Numbered from the stretch's first letter, positions 1 through 8,637 are shown. The stretch: 42,745 bases of DNA from an uncultured Colwellia sp. (GCA_913020705.1 CAJWBY010000017.1:1-42745), one strand, 5' to 3'. The notes: a model not told the origin generated them from the letters alone. Numbers and translations are program-made.

Positions 1-756
1 TTTTGTACTATTTGAATTAAATACTGAACAGCTCATTGGTGATTTCTCTATGTTTTTAATTCATAGACAGGTTAGCAATTAGCTAACTTATTGTAAATAC
101 ATAAATTAACCTTAAGTTAATGACATTGATCGTATCTTTGCTGACTATTTCGAGGTCGATTTTTCATTAATAATAAGGGTCAGCAATGAGGTAAAAGTGA
201 CGGTTAGTACTATCTCGTTCAGGAGGTGAAATCGAAGTGAAAATCTGTTGTTTGTATAAATGCGCTAAGTTGTTTAATACAATTAAATCATAGTGTTAAA
301 GTGATGAGTAGAGCTGACTTATGTGGTCAACTCACTTAATTCAAGAAAAAGCCTCTACAGTAATGTAGGGGCTTTTTTGTATGTAAAGTTTAAGCTTAAC
401 AATTAATGACAATTTGCTGTTAGGAGTTGATAATTACCAATTATCTATAGTTGATAGATAGCCCAAACCTTTTAATTAAATTTACCGTTAAGTCAGTTGC
501 TTATAAACGAACATTACTTTTTACTTGCTGATAGAACATTAATTACGTCCCATCGTTCATGTCCCATTACTATTATATTTTTAGATAATCTAGAGATAAG
601 GAAAATTAACACAGTTAACTCTTTGGTAACACTTTGTTTACTGTTAATATCTCACTTTTAACTTGAAGTCATTAGTCACATACTTTTTCAACGGCTTTAA
701 TACTGAAAACCTTTATTGGTCGAAATACTTAACAAAAATAATAAAACAGAGAAAAA
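1..756. other. Gene-free left flank with palindromes and a terminator module
   Basis: I find no convincing coding frame here. The stretch holds a short inverted repeat at 71-87 (GTTAGC, 5-nt loop, GCTAAC), a conserved hairpin plus terminator module at 311-380 (listed separately), and an AT-rich perfect palindrome at 429-445 (GATAATT-N3-AATTATC). The last 300 bases lead into the outer-membrane protein gene and presumably carry its promoter, but I cannot pick one with confidence. The terminator at 341-377 implies that a transcript arrives from the left of the window or starts within its first 300 bases. Confidence 0.5.
311..380 (+). repeat. Copy 1 of a hairpin + intrinsic terminator module
   Basis: An imperfect inverted repeat (GAGCTGAC, 7 nt, GTCAACTC) at 311-333 is followed by about 17 nt and then a terminator: GCCTCTACA, loop, TGTAGGGGC, then a run of six T. 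The same module recurs at 5378-5447 with one difference in the first 49 bases. In the terminator the loop differs between copies, whereas the stem is kept with only a G-T wobble, so the structure appears to be under selection. It could be the 3' end of a small RNA or a dispersed terminator element. Confidence 0.6.
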
Positions 757-1446
757 ATGAAAAATTTAATTGTTGGGATAGCTTTGTGTTTATCGCCATT
801 ATGTAGTTACGCAGAAACCACTTTCATATCAGAAGTGTTAATGGGTCAATCGAAACATGATATGAGTAGTTACTTAAGTAGTGCCGATGTAGAAACGAAT
901 TATTCATCGGCTATAAAGGATACATCTTTTGGCTTCAGGCTGGGTGTTAAGTTCATGGATAAGTTTTCTCTGGAACTTTCTGAGCATGATCATGGCAGTG
1001 CTGTTAATGAATTTACTTTATCATTTCCAATGCCCATCTATGGCATGCCAGACAGCATAGGGGGATTTTTAGGCCCTGAGCATGATGTTATATATCAGGT
1101 AATAACACCTATAAATATTGACTCGATTAGATTAGGTATTAAAAGTGAATTTTATGTACTCGATAAATTATCTTTAAATGCTAGAGCAGGACTTGCTCAT
1201 TGGGAATATGAAGAGTTTACGCCGCAAGCAATCACATTACTTGGCCCAAGTAATGGTGGAGGTGAAAGTGGAAATGACATTTATTATTCTCTAGGTGCAG
1301 AATATAAATTCACAGAAAACTTTTATGCTGGTCTTGAATACTCAATTTTTAATGTGGCGATGAAGCAAAAATATCATGATGATGTTATCAGTTCATATAA
1401 GCACAAAGTAGAAGATATCTCGTTTGTTATAGGTTGGACTTTTTAA
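757..1446 (+). CDS. Small outer-membrane beta-barrel protein
   Basis: A 229-residue protein, probably an eight-stranded outer-membrane barrel of the OmpA-like/OMP_b-brl type. The first 19 or so residues form a signal peptide (basic start, hydrophobic core LIVGIALCLSPL, cleavage after SYA). The mature part alternates polar and hydrophobic strands, contains the strand-like segments FGFRLGVKF, YYSLGAEYKF and FYAGLEYSIF, and ends FVIGWTF, an aromatic C-terminus expected for insertion by the Bam machinery. The ribosome site is weak (CAGAGAAAA before the ATG). The nearest coding neighbour, 665 bp downstream, is an alginate lyase on the same strand, so the two are probably separate transcripts. The ligand or role is unknown. 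Barrel class is moderately sure, function not. Confidence 0.7.
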   Translation: MKNLIVGIALCLSPLCSYAETTFISEVLMGQSKHDMSSYLSSADVETNYSSAIKDTSFGFRLGVKFMDKFSLELSEHDHGSAVNEFTLSFPMPIYGMPDSIGGFLGPEHDVIYQVITPINIDSIRLGIKSEFYVLDKLSLNARAGLAHWEYEEFTPQAITLLGPSNGGGESGNDIYYSLGAEYKFTENFYAGLEYSIFNVAMKQKYHDDVISSYKHKVEDISFVIGWTF

Positions 1447-1532
1447 GTAATTACCTTGTAAAGCATTTGGCTGACACCAGTTTTTGGTCGGTGATTTAAT
1501 TGTTTTAAAACAATGTGTTAGGTTGATTCCGA

Positions 1533-1558
1533 GAGTTGACTTATAGTGTCAGCTCACA
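1533..1558. repeat. Inverted single hairpin related to the 311/5378 module
   Basis: AGTTGAC, 7 nt, GTCAGCTC. These are the arms of the hairpin at 311-333 and 5378-5400 in reverse orientation with the same 7-nt spacer, but without the terminator. As a DNA site all three reduce to AG(C/T)TGAC-N7-GTCA(A/G)CT. It lies between the barrel protein gene and the alginate lyase gene. Confidence 0.5.
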
Positions 1559-1690
1559 AGTTTTAGTAACTTCTTGTTTTCGTTAATGGAAGCAAGCAGT
1601 TTTCTAAAATCCTTTCATATCAACTTTTAATTCCAAAAAATGGTATACGGTTAGTGATGCTGTACTGATTGCTGTACTAAAAAATCCACT

Positions 1691-1911
1691 TTAGAATTTC
1701 TTCATTAATATTTCTCTTTCATATCCATCAGAAAACTCAAGTTTAAATTTACAAATTTCTATTGGAAATACTTTTAGGTTACTTTCATTTTTTAAAAATT
1801 GAAATGTCATAGATTGCCTTACCAAACATACTATAAATACTTCCATAAAAAGAAGGTGGAATATATTTACTTTCTGGTGCTAGCTTGATTTTATTAGTGT
1901 GAGCTTTAAAA
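1691..1911 (-). pseudogene. Frameshifted fragment of an unknown protein
   Basis: On the minus strand two coding-like stretches in different frames join at a poly-A run. The upstream part includes HTNKIKLAPESKYIPPSF and ends ...YDISIFKK-stop. The second frame, starting at 1810, continues NESNLKVFPIEICKFK and ends EREILMKKF-stop at 1691. Their compositions fit and the join at about 1795-1805 is smooth, as expected for a homopolymer frameshift in a formerly continuous gene. I do not recognise the family. The alternative is a genuine 39-residue ORF at 1691-1810, but no ribosome site supports it. Confidence 0.35.
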
Positions 1912-1970
1912 ATTCACTTTAAAAACAAGTTGTACCTGTGATTTTGTCCTGTATGTAATATAGGCTTACT

Positions 1971-2081
1971 TTGGTACTCCAATTTTAATTATTGGTAATA
2001 CTAGGTTGTGTATTCTCTTGATGTTTTATGTATTTGTGGTAAGTTATTGGTTGTTGTGAGAACAGGAATTGGTTAACCAAT
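1971..2081. promoter_or_regulatory. Candidate operator group for the alginate lyase gene
   Basis: Three TTGG/CCAA elements lie within 140 bp of the lyase start. TTGGTACTCCAA is at 1971-1982, ATTGGTAATACTAGG at 1991-2005 (an imperfect form of ATTGGTATTACCAAT), and the perfect palindrome ATTGGTTAACCAAT at 2068-2081, 30 bp before the ATG. The half-site matches the boxes upstream of the TonB receptor (14985-14999) and the PdhR operator (20612-20627), although the spacing of the perfect copy differs by one base. This points to a FadR-type GntR repressor; the regulator is inferred. Confidence 0.45.
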
Positions 2082-2111
2082 ATTCTTTGGCTTTATCAAG
2101 CAGGTATAATA

Positions 2112-5100
2112 ATGAATAAGAACCAACGAATAATAAATGATAGCCAGCTAAAAAAATTGAAAATATCAGCAGTTAGTGTCATTGTTGCTACAGTATTAAG
2201 TGGCTGTGGCGGCGATAGCGGTAACAGTGAAACAAATAATATCCCTCAAAATACTGCTGCTGTAATTTCGGGGGTTCAAAGCGGCAATATTACTGAAGAC
2301 AATGAATCTCTTGCCAGTGGTTTATTAACAGTTATAGATCCTGATGCAGGGGAGGCTGCTTTTATTGCTCAAACAGGAACACAAGGTGAGTATGGCTCAT
2401 TAACACTTGATGCCGAAGGTCAATGGACGCATCATCTTGATCATCAATTATCCGCCATTCAGTTGCTATCCCAAGATGACTTTTTAACCGAATCATATTC
2501 CATCTCCTCTATCGATGGCACCAATTCATCTATCACAATAACGATTAATGGCGCTGACGATACTCCAACAGTCTCAGGTATATCTGCAGGAACGTTAGAA
2601 TTAGATGACCCTGATGTAGTTACCGGTGAGTTAACGATCACTGGTGGTGATGCAGACGAAGATAAATTTTCTGTTCAAACCGGTACTTCAGGCTTACATG
2701 GAAATTTTTCTATAGCGGAAGAAGGCAATTGGTCATACAGCTTAACTGATACTATGTTGGTTGACGCCGTTGTTGAAACATTTAATGCAATCGCAGGGGA
2801 CGGTTCAATCCACCCTATAAACATAACGATTCTTGCGGCAACATTTAGCGAACCTACTTTAACAAAAGGCAATATTGGTTCAAATGATTCTGTTCCAGAA
2901 ATTAATTGTACAACTACAGTATCGAGTACGTCTGCGTTAGAAGATGCGGCGAGTTATTCAATGGTTGCAGGTGAAACACTTTGTTTAGCCCCCGGAACTT
3001 ATTCTGGTCTTGAACTCAGTTATGGCGGGTCAGGCACTGAATCTTTACCTATTACAATTGCAGCTGCAGTTCCTGGTGAAGTTATTATATCTGGTGAAGT
3101 ATCTGTTGCTATGACGGGTGAATATGTAGTGCTACAGGGCTTTATATTTAAAGATGGCTCACTTGATAATTCGATTATCCAAACCCGTGCTAATAGCAGT
3201 ACACCATGTAACCATTGTCGTATTACCGAAAACTCATTGATTGATATGGATGAAGGTCTAGAAGATACAAGTAAATGGGTATACATTTATGGCAGTTATA
3301 ATCGGATTGACCATAACTGGTTCTCAGGTAAAACCACACGAGGGGCACTCTTAGCCATTGATCGTTATAAAGCCGAAGGGCAAGAAGTTGACGATACTTT
3401 TGAGGTAGATTATGCACAAATCGATCATAACTATTTCGGTGACCGTCCTCCTTTTGAGGGAAAAGCGTATCCCGATAGCAGTGATAATGAGTTTGAAGGC
3501 ATTCGTATCGGTACAAGTGATTCTCATCAAGGGGATTCTTATTCAGTCGTCGAGCACAATTACTTTGAAGGTATTCAAGGTGAAGCAGAAGTTATTTCAA
3601 ATAAATCAGGTCACAATACGATTAGACACAATACCATTCGCAATAGTTACGGTTCTATTGTAAACCGTCATGGTGAATATGCGACGATAGAGAACAATTT
3701 CATTTTTGGAGATGATTACCCATTTTCGGGTGGTATTAGAATTGTAGATGGTAACCATAAAATCGTTAATAACTACATAGAAGGTGCGCGCTACAAAGAT
3801 TCGAATTGGAATGGTGGTATCGTATTAAGCTCTGGAGAAGGCGAAACCGTGAGTGGCTATCAGAATGTTGAAAACGTACTGATTGCCAACAATACAATTG
3901 TAGACAGTGTTAATAGTCTTAATGTATTTGGTGGCAAAGAGAATACTCCTGCCGATGGGGTGTATTTTGTTAATAATATTATTAACAATGCTATTGGTCC
4001 GGTAATGAAAAACGTTGATGACTTCCCTGAAAACTCTATATTTTCTGGAAACATCGTGTATGGACAGTCATTTTCAGACTCTGAAGATCTATCTTCTCTA
4101 TCAGGCATGAGTTTTCTTGACCCAGCACTTGAAAAAGATAGCCAAGGATTATCTCGTCCAAGTGATACTTCTCCTACTCTAATTGCCGATAATGCGATTG
4201 ATATTGGTGATTTTGAATTTCCTGAACTTGATATGGATGGACAAACTCGTAGTGAAAATACGTTAATAGGCGCAGACGAAATTTCAGATAGCGCAGTGAG
4301 TCGAGGACCCCTTACATCTGCCTTAGTTGGTCCGTTAAGTTATACCCCTCCAATGAGTGAAGCTCATATTGGTAAAGTTTCTATTTCAAATCACGATTTT
4401 GATTCAGGTGATTTTACGGGGTGGACCAACAATGGTGCTGAAATATCCTTAGCTTCTGATGACGTTTTTTCACGAGGGTACAGCCTTAGAGTAGATGACC
4501 TTGCTGATTTTATTGAGCAAGTTATAGCGGTTGAGCCTAATACTAACTACACCCTTTCATCGTTCGTTAAAGGGCATGGTTTATTATCTGTTAACGTTGG
4601 AGGTATTGTTTACGAGGGAGCTCAATCTAAAGACGAGTTTACTTTTACGTCAGTAAGCTTTAATTCTGCAGATGAAACATCAGTTACTATCAAGGCGAGT
4701 CTTAATCCTCTTGTAAACAATCTAGCACCGTTACTTAATGCTGATTTTGATGACGGGGAAATTGACCCTTGGGACCAATTTGAAGGCGATGGTATTGGTA
4801 AAGTCCAGGACTCAAGTAATTCTGCAGGTGGCGCAGATGGCTCAATTAAATTAACCTACGATGGAGCAGCTGGCGGTAACCCATATGACCCGTATGCTGC
4901 TCAATCAGTGGTTGTTGAACCAAACACTGAATATACATTGTCTATGTATAACTTGTTTAAGAAAGATGGTGATACTACGGTATTATTTGGCGCATTTGCA
5001 GGTAATGACACTGCAGCATTAGCAAGTGCGACACCTACTGCGGTTATTTTAGGTTCAAAAGACTCTCATTATGCAACATTAAAAGCTGCTGGTACTGATC

Positions 5101-5312
5101 AAGGTGATGATAGCTTTTATAAAGACACGGTCACTTTTAATTCCGGTGATAACACCGAAATGACAATATTTGCTCAATTACAAACCATTTCAGGAGATGG
5201 TGATGAAATTCGAGTCGATAAATTTCAATTGGGTTACCAAGGAGCGCCTGTTACTGGATCTAAAGCCATTTTTGATAGCTTCCGTTTAGTATCTCATGCC
5301 AAGTTGGATTAA
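2112..5312 (+). CDS. Multidomain lipoprotein alginate lyase, family PL6
   Basis: A 1066-residue surface lipoprotein predicted to cleave alginate (poly-mannuronate/guluronate) by beta-elimination. It opens with a lipoprotein signal (lipobox LSGC, Cys32). Residues 50-245 hold two VCBS/cadherin-like repeats (LTVIDPDAG... and LTITGGDADE...). Residues 265-730 form a right-handed beta-helix of the chondroitinase B/PL6 type, with repeated N-rich turns (RIDHNWF, QIDHNYF, VVEHNYFEG, TIRHNTIRNSYG, TIENNF). Lys498 (SNKSG) and Arg519 (NRHGEY) sit 21 residues apart, the same spacing as catalytic K250/R271 of chondroitinase B. Two jelly-roll carbohydrate-binding-like domains follow (755-865, starting NHDFDSGDFTGW, and 876-1066, starting NADFDDGEIDPW). 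It is much longer than a minimal PL6 enzyme of about 450-500 residues because of the added domains. An AGG ribosome site lies 7 bp before the ATG. Chondroitin or another uronate polymer is a less likely substrate. Confidence 0.85.
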   Translation: MNKNQRIINDSQLKKLKISAVSVIVATVLSGCGGDSGNSETNNIPQNTAAVISGVQSGNITEDNESLASGLLTVIDPDAGEAAFIAQTGTQGEYGSLTLDAEGQWTHHLDHQLSAIQLLSQDDFLTESYSISSIDGTNSSITITINGADDTPTVSGISAGTLELDDPDVVTGELTITGGDADEDKFSVQTGTSGLHGNFSIAEEGNWSYSLTDTMLVDAVVETFNAIAGDGSIHPINITILAATFSEPTLTKGNIGSNDSVPEINCTTTVSSTSALEDAASYSMVAGETLCLAPGTYSGLELSYGGSGTESLPITIAAAVPGEVIISGEVSVAMTGEYVVLQGFIFKDGSLDNSIIQTRANSSTPCNHCRITENSLIDMDEGLEDTSKWVYIYGSYNRIDHNWFSGKTTRGALLAIDRYKAEGQEVDDTFEVDYAQIDHNYFGDRPPFEGKAYPDSSDNEFEGIRIGTSDSHQGDSYSVVEHNYFEGIQGEAEVISNKSGHNTIRHNTIRNSYGSIVNRHGEYATIENNFIFGDDYPFSGGIRIVDGNHKIVNNYIEGARYKDSNWNGGIVLSSGEGETVSGYQNVENVLIANNTIVDSVNSLNVFGGKENTPADGVYFVNNIINNAIGPVMKNVDDFPENSIFSGNIVYGQSFSDSEDLSSLSGMSFLDPALEKDSQGLSRPSDTSPTLIADNAIDIGDFEFPELDMDGQTRSENTLIGADEISDSAVSRGPLTSALVGPLSYTPPMSEAHIGKVSISNHDFDSGDFTGWTNNGAEISLASDDVFSRGYSLRVDDLADFIEQVIAVEPNTNYTLSSFVKGHGLLSVNVGGIVYEGAQSKDEFTFTSVSFNSADETSVTIKASLNPLVNNLAPLLNADFDDGEIDPWDQFEGDGIGKVQDSSNSAGGADGSIKLTYDGAAGGNPYDPYAAQSVVVEPNTEYTLSMYNLFKKDGDTTVLFGAFAGNDTAALASATPTAVILGSKDSHYATLKAAGTDQGDDSFYKDTVTFNSGDNTEMTIFAQLQTISGDGDEIRVDKFQLGYQGAPVTGSKAIFDSFRLVSHAKLD

Positions 5313-5377
5313 CTGAATGAACTTATAACACAAGAATATAAATACCTTCTAAAAACAGATTATTATTTACTCTGTAT

Positions 5378-5447
5378 GAGCTGACTTATTTGGTCAACTC
5401 ACTTAATTCAAGAAAAAGCCTCTACATCACTGTAGAGGCTTTTTTGT
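5378..5447 (+). repeat. Copy 2 of the hairpin + intrinsic terminator module
   Basis: It has the same order as 311-380: GAGCTGAC-N7-GTCAACTC, a conserved linker ending in AAGAAAAA, then a perfect stem GCCTCTACA/TGTAGAGGC with loop TCAC and a T run (5416-5447). It lies 65 bp after the lyase stop codon, so here it serves as that gene's terminator. Reading the other way the stem is also followed by a short T run, so it may also stop transcripts coming from the minus-strand genes to the right. Confidence 0.65.
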
Positions 5448-5577
5448 TTGTACTGTACAGTCCTGAAATCATTACGTAATCATTATTATCGATTGAGTTT
5501 CTATCTCATAATTGGACATGAAGTGAGACAGAAGTATGCACATTTGTCCAAAAACATTTCTATAGCATGAGCTACAT

Positions 5578-6075
5578 TCAATCTTTATTTTCAATGGTTA
5601 AGTTTCTGTTTTTCTTAAGTAAGAAGTACGTAACTCCTAAAGAAATTGTTACCAATGCGAGTGCTCCAATTTGTTCTGCAGAAACTAATTTGAGATCTAA
5701 TACGATAATTTTACGTGCTACAGCCATCAGTGCAGTAGCAACAACTAATTCTACGGGGATAATATTTGATCCAAGGTATAATCGAATGTTAATAAATATT
5801 TCAACCGCTATTAGTACCACCATAAATGCGCCAAAAGTCTGCAAAATATCTTCAACATCTAGCAGGAAATAAGGGGGTGTAGATAGTTTCATATATAGTA
5901 CATACACAACATCTGCAATACTCCAATAAATCACTAATACCATTAATAAAGCGAGTATTCTTATCGCAAATCTTATAGTTATATGTAACACCCTTAGCAT
6001 CGGATCTGAATGATTTTCAGGTAATTCTTCGTGCTTCATTGTCTTTCCTGATTCAGGTAACTCTTCGTGTTTCAT
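5578..6075 (-). CDS. PsiE-family inner-membrane protein
   Basis: A 165-residue protein resembling the phosphate-starvation-inducible PsiE family (Pfam PF06146). Four hydrophobic segments are visible: FAIRILALLMVLVIYW, the stretch around FGAFMVVLIAVEIFI, the stretch around VELVVATALMAVARKII, and ALALVTISLGVTYFLL. The family-typical segment is PVELVVATALMAVARKIIVLDL. The family's biochemical role is not established. The N-terminus is odd: MKHEELPES and MKHEELPEN are copies of a 36-bp tandem duplication that includes the ribosome site (AGGAAATACAATG and AGGAAAGACAATG), so translation could start at 6075 or 6039. I keep the longer form. The gene lies 184 bp downstream of the SirB2-like gene on the same strand. 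Confidence 0.75.
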   Translation of the reverse strand: MKHEELPESGKTMKHEELPENHSDPMLRVLHITIRFAIRILALLMVLVIYWSIADVVYVLYMKLSTPPYFLLDVEDILQTFGAFMVVLIAVEIFINIRLYLGSNIIPVELVVATALMAVARKIIVLDLKLVSAEQIGALALVTISLGVTYFLLKKNRNLTIENKD

Positions 6076-6259
6076 TGTATTTCCTATATTGAAATATATA
6101 TAAATGCTTAGTGTTAATAATGTATCTAGTATTTATCTTAAGTTGCTGATAAATAGGGTTGTCCTTAGATTTTTTATTTTAATAAATCATATTTATAAAA
6201 AGCAATATGACTTGTTAAATGCTACTTAACCTTCACTATTGATACTAATATGAAAAAAC

Positions 6260-6703
6260 CTAGCAAATTGATGCAATCATAGTTTTTCCAAATTCAATGT
6301 AAGCATTCGTATCTTCGCTCACGCTTTTTAATTTAAGGTGATCGGCAAAGCCTAATCGCGCACTCATTATTAGCCAAAATACAGCACTAACTAAACCAGC
6401 TATGCGCCATAATGTTGATTTTGCCCATTTAAGGGCAAAAGTAATAGAAAGTACATAAATGACGAAACCCGCTAATTTAGATGATGCCCAACCATTAAGG
6501 AAGGGATATAAGTTAAGTGGGTTAACACTAACCAAGTAAATAAAGGAACAGACAAATAGTGTATATAAAATATGAGGCCCTATTTTCATCAGTTTGTTAT
6601 TGACCTTGTCAGAGCCTTTCATCATTAGCACAAAGTTAATGATGAAAAAAATGAACGTAAGCACAATTATCGCAATGTGGGCGTGTTTAATTATCATGTA
6701 CAT
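6260..6703 (-). CDS. SirB2-family membrane protein
   Basis: A 147-residue integral membrane protein resembling the SirB/SirB2 family (Pfam PF04247). The opening IIKHAHIAIIVLTFIFFIINFVL fits the family's conserved lysine-His motif in the first helix. Three further helices follow (about 42-60, 74-92 and 99-115), so four in all. Length fits the family's usual 120-150 residues. Members were named for an indirect effect on invasion gene expression and have no defined biochemical function. The start could be Met1 (6703) or Met3 (6697); neither has a strong ribosome site. It lies 137 bp downstream of the SulP transporter on the same strand, and no terminator is visible between them. Confidence 0.65.
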   Translation of the reverse strand: MYMIIKHAHIAIIVLTFIFFIINFVLMMKGSDKVNNKLMKIGPHILYTLFVCSFIYLVSVNPLNLYPFLNGWASSKLAGFVIYVLSITFALKWAKSTLWRIAGLVSAVFWLIMSARLGFADHLKLKSVSEDTNAYIEFGKTMIASIC

Positions 6704-6840
6704 GTTGGTAGCCTATAATTTATTATTAAATACGTAGATTGTTGGTTTATAGTTTAGTTAAGTGGTAAAAATGTATGCTATTCAGTGTCTATTCGTATTA
6801 CTCGTTAACCATATCTTATTTATTATATAATTGATGATAT

Positions 6841-8502
6841 TTATTCTTTATTATCACGGCTCTCCATATGTGCAATAGCGGCTTGCAAAGCGTCGTAACG
6901 TAATAAATAGGTATTGTCTTTTGGTACTAAGTCTAAAACATTACATTTATCTAGCTGCTGATGTGTTTGCTTATTTGGGCACAATAATAACACTTCACAT
7001 TTTGCATCAAACGCATCTTTTACCGCGTTTTCAAGAGCAAGCCCAACCGTTTCGTCAATCATGGGTACATCAGATAAATCAAGGATCATGACATCGTAAT
7101 CAGCAACACGGGTATGTTGACGTGAGATAGCTTTCGATACACTAAAGATCATGGGGCCAGACAGATAGAAAAATAATACCTTTCCTTGCGCCTTATCAAG
7201 CAAACTTCGCTCTCTGGGTGTAAGTGGCACATCGTCACCATCAGCATCGCTGATTGCTTTTACTTTACGTGCTTGTTCTCGGCTCAACCGTTCAATAACG
7301 ATAAGATTAGAAATAAATACGCCAAGTCCAACAGCGACGATTAAGTCAACAAAAACAGTAAGTAGCATAACACCATACATAATCGCCATGCCCTGAATAC
7401 TTACTTTGTGAGCGCGTTGAATAAAACTCCAATCGAGAATATTAAAGCCAACAAATACAGCAATGCCCGCTAATACTGCCATTGGTATAGGCTCTGTTAG
7501 GCTTCCTGCTACTAATACAACGAGAGCAAGTACCAAAGCTCGTATCATTCCCGAGATGGGGGATCTGGCTCCAACTTGGATGTTGGTTACTGTGCCCATG
7601 GTCGCACCTGCACCAGGCAAAGCACCAAACAAGCCTGAAATTATATTCGCAATACCTTGGCCACGCAGTTCCTTATCGGGGTCGTGCTCTTTACGTGTTA
7701 ATGAATCACCAATAACTGCAGTAAGTAAGGTATCAATACAACCTAATGTGCCTAGTACTAAAGCATCAATAACCATCGTTGTAAAAATTTCGGCATTAAA
7801 ATGCGGTATAACTAATGAAGGTAGACCAGCGGGTATTTCACCAATTCGGCGAATATCTTCGCTGTTGAAAAAAATCATCGAGAGAATTGTAACGACAACT
7901 AAAGCGATGAGTTGAGCAGGAATATATTTCCGGTATTGTTTAGGGTAGAAGAACAAAATACCTAAAGTGAGTAGACCTAAAAAAAGTTCACTGAATTTAA
8001 TGTTTGATAAAATATTAGGCAGTGCTGATAAGGTGCCCGTTACTCCACCCGATGGACTCGCTTGGCCCAATAATGGAGACAACTGCAATATGATTAATAT
8101 AACGCCTATGCCAGACATAAAGCCAGAAACCACACTATAAGGCATTAATGTAATGTATTTTCCAAGTTTGAGGGTTCCCAGCAAAACTTGAAAAGCACCC
8201 GCCATCATGACAATTGTAAATGAAATGGCTAAACCAGTTTCAGGATATTTCGCCATCATTGTTGTTAATACGGCAGTCATGATAACCGTCATTGGGCCGG
8301 TAGGTTCTGAAATAAGACTTGATGAACCCCCGAACAAGGCAGCAAAGAAACCTACCATTATAGCACCCCAAAGCCCTGCTTCAGCACCTGCTCCCGATGC
8401 AACACCAAAGGCAAGGGCTAAGGGTAAAGAAATGATCGCAGTGGTCACGCCACCAAACAGATCTCCCTTTAGGTTAGTTTCTTTAAAACGATCTCCAAAC
8501 AA
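6841..8502 (-). CDS. SulP-family inorganic anion transporter
   Basis: A 553-residue SulP (SLC26-like) permease for sulfate, bicarbonate or a related anion in the inner membrane. The N-terminal 400 residues are helices with the family signatures GVTTAIISLPLALAFGVASG (about 18-37) and FGGSSSLISEPTGPMTVI (58-75), plus GLFGALPGAGATMGT in the transport core. Residues about 430-545 are a STAS domain (KVLFFYLSGPMIF, then DLSDVPMIDETVGLAL). The start is a TTG at 8502, eight bases after AGGA. No ATG in this frame lies near the N-terminus. It is divergent from a CbbR/CysB-type LysR gene, a common pairing for SulP carriers linked to inorganic carbon or sulfur. I cannot choose between bicarbonate and sulfate from sequence alone. 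Confidence 0.85.
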   Translation of the reverse strand: MFGDRFKETNLKGDLFGGVTTAIISLPLALAFGVASGAGAEAGLWGAIMVGFFAALFGGSSSLISEPTGPMTVIMTAVLTTMMAKYPETGLAISFTIVMMAGAFQVLLGTLKLGKYITLMPYSVVSGFMSGIGVILIILQLSPLLGQASPSGGVTGTLSALPNILSNIKFSELFLGLLTLGILFFYPKQYRKYIPAQLIALVVVTILSMIFFNSEDIRRIGEIPAGLPSLVIPHFNAEIFTTMVIDALVLGTLGCIDTLLTAVIGDSLTRKEHDPDKELRGQGIANIISGLFGALPGAGATMGTVTNIQVGARSPISGMIRALVLALVVLVAGSLTEPIPMAVLAGIAVFVGFNILDWSFIQRAHKVSIQGMAIMYGVMLLTVFVDLIVAVGLGVFISNLIVIERLSREQARKVKAISDADGDDVPLTPRERSLLDKAQGKVLFFYLSGPMIFSVSKAISRQHTRVADYDVMILDLSDVPMIDETVGLALENAVKDAFDAKCEVLLLCPNKQTHQQLDKCNVLDLVPKDNTYLLRYDALQAAIAHMESRDNKE

Positions 8503-8562
8503 AACTCAATTCCTTTCTATAAAATGGTAACAGTGGTTAATTTTTTACTTTATGTTTTGATT

Positions 8563-8593
8563 AAAGTTATTCATTTGATGTACTGATAACTTT
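8563..8593. promoter_or_regulatory. Inverted repeat, candidate LysR-type operator 1
   Basis: AAAGTTAT-N15-ATAACTTT, a perfect 8-bp inverted repeat spanning 31 bp in the intergenic region between sulP and the LysR gene. It lies 61-91 bp upstream of the SulP start. It contains the T-N11-A core typical of LysR-type sites. Confidence 0.5.
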
Positions 8594-8637
8594 AATAACG
8601 CTAAATATGTATTGTGTGAGTAATGGCTAAGTAATGA

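Larger units (their letters stand above)
1447..2111. other. Long intergenic region upstream of the alginate lyase
   Basis: This 665-bp gap holds the inverted hairpin at 1533-1558, a direct repeat of TGCTGTACT around 1657-1677, the frameshifted remnant on the minus strand at 1691-1911, and a group of TTGG...CCAA-type palindromes at 1971-2081 next to the lyase gene. No other coding frame is convincing. Confidence 0.5.

Noticed and set aside
429..445. AT-rich palindrome GATAATT-N3-AATTATC as an operator
   Set aside because: It is perfect, but it is AT-rich in an AT-rich region, far (over 300 bp) from the next gene, and has no second copy; chance is likely.
7463..8530. Long plus-strand open frames opposite the SulP gene
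   Set aside because: They are antisense to a clear transporter gene, have low-complexity Ala/Pro/Ser composition, and lack ribosome sites. The same holds for open frames opposite aceE, aceF, acnB and the TonB receptor.
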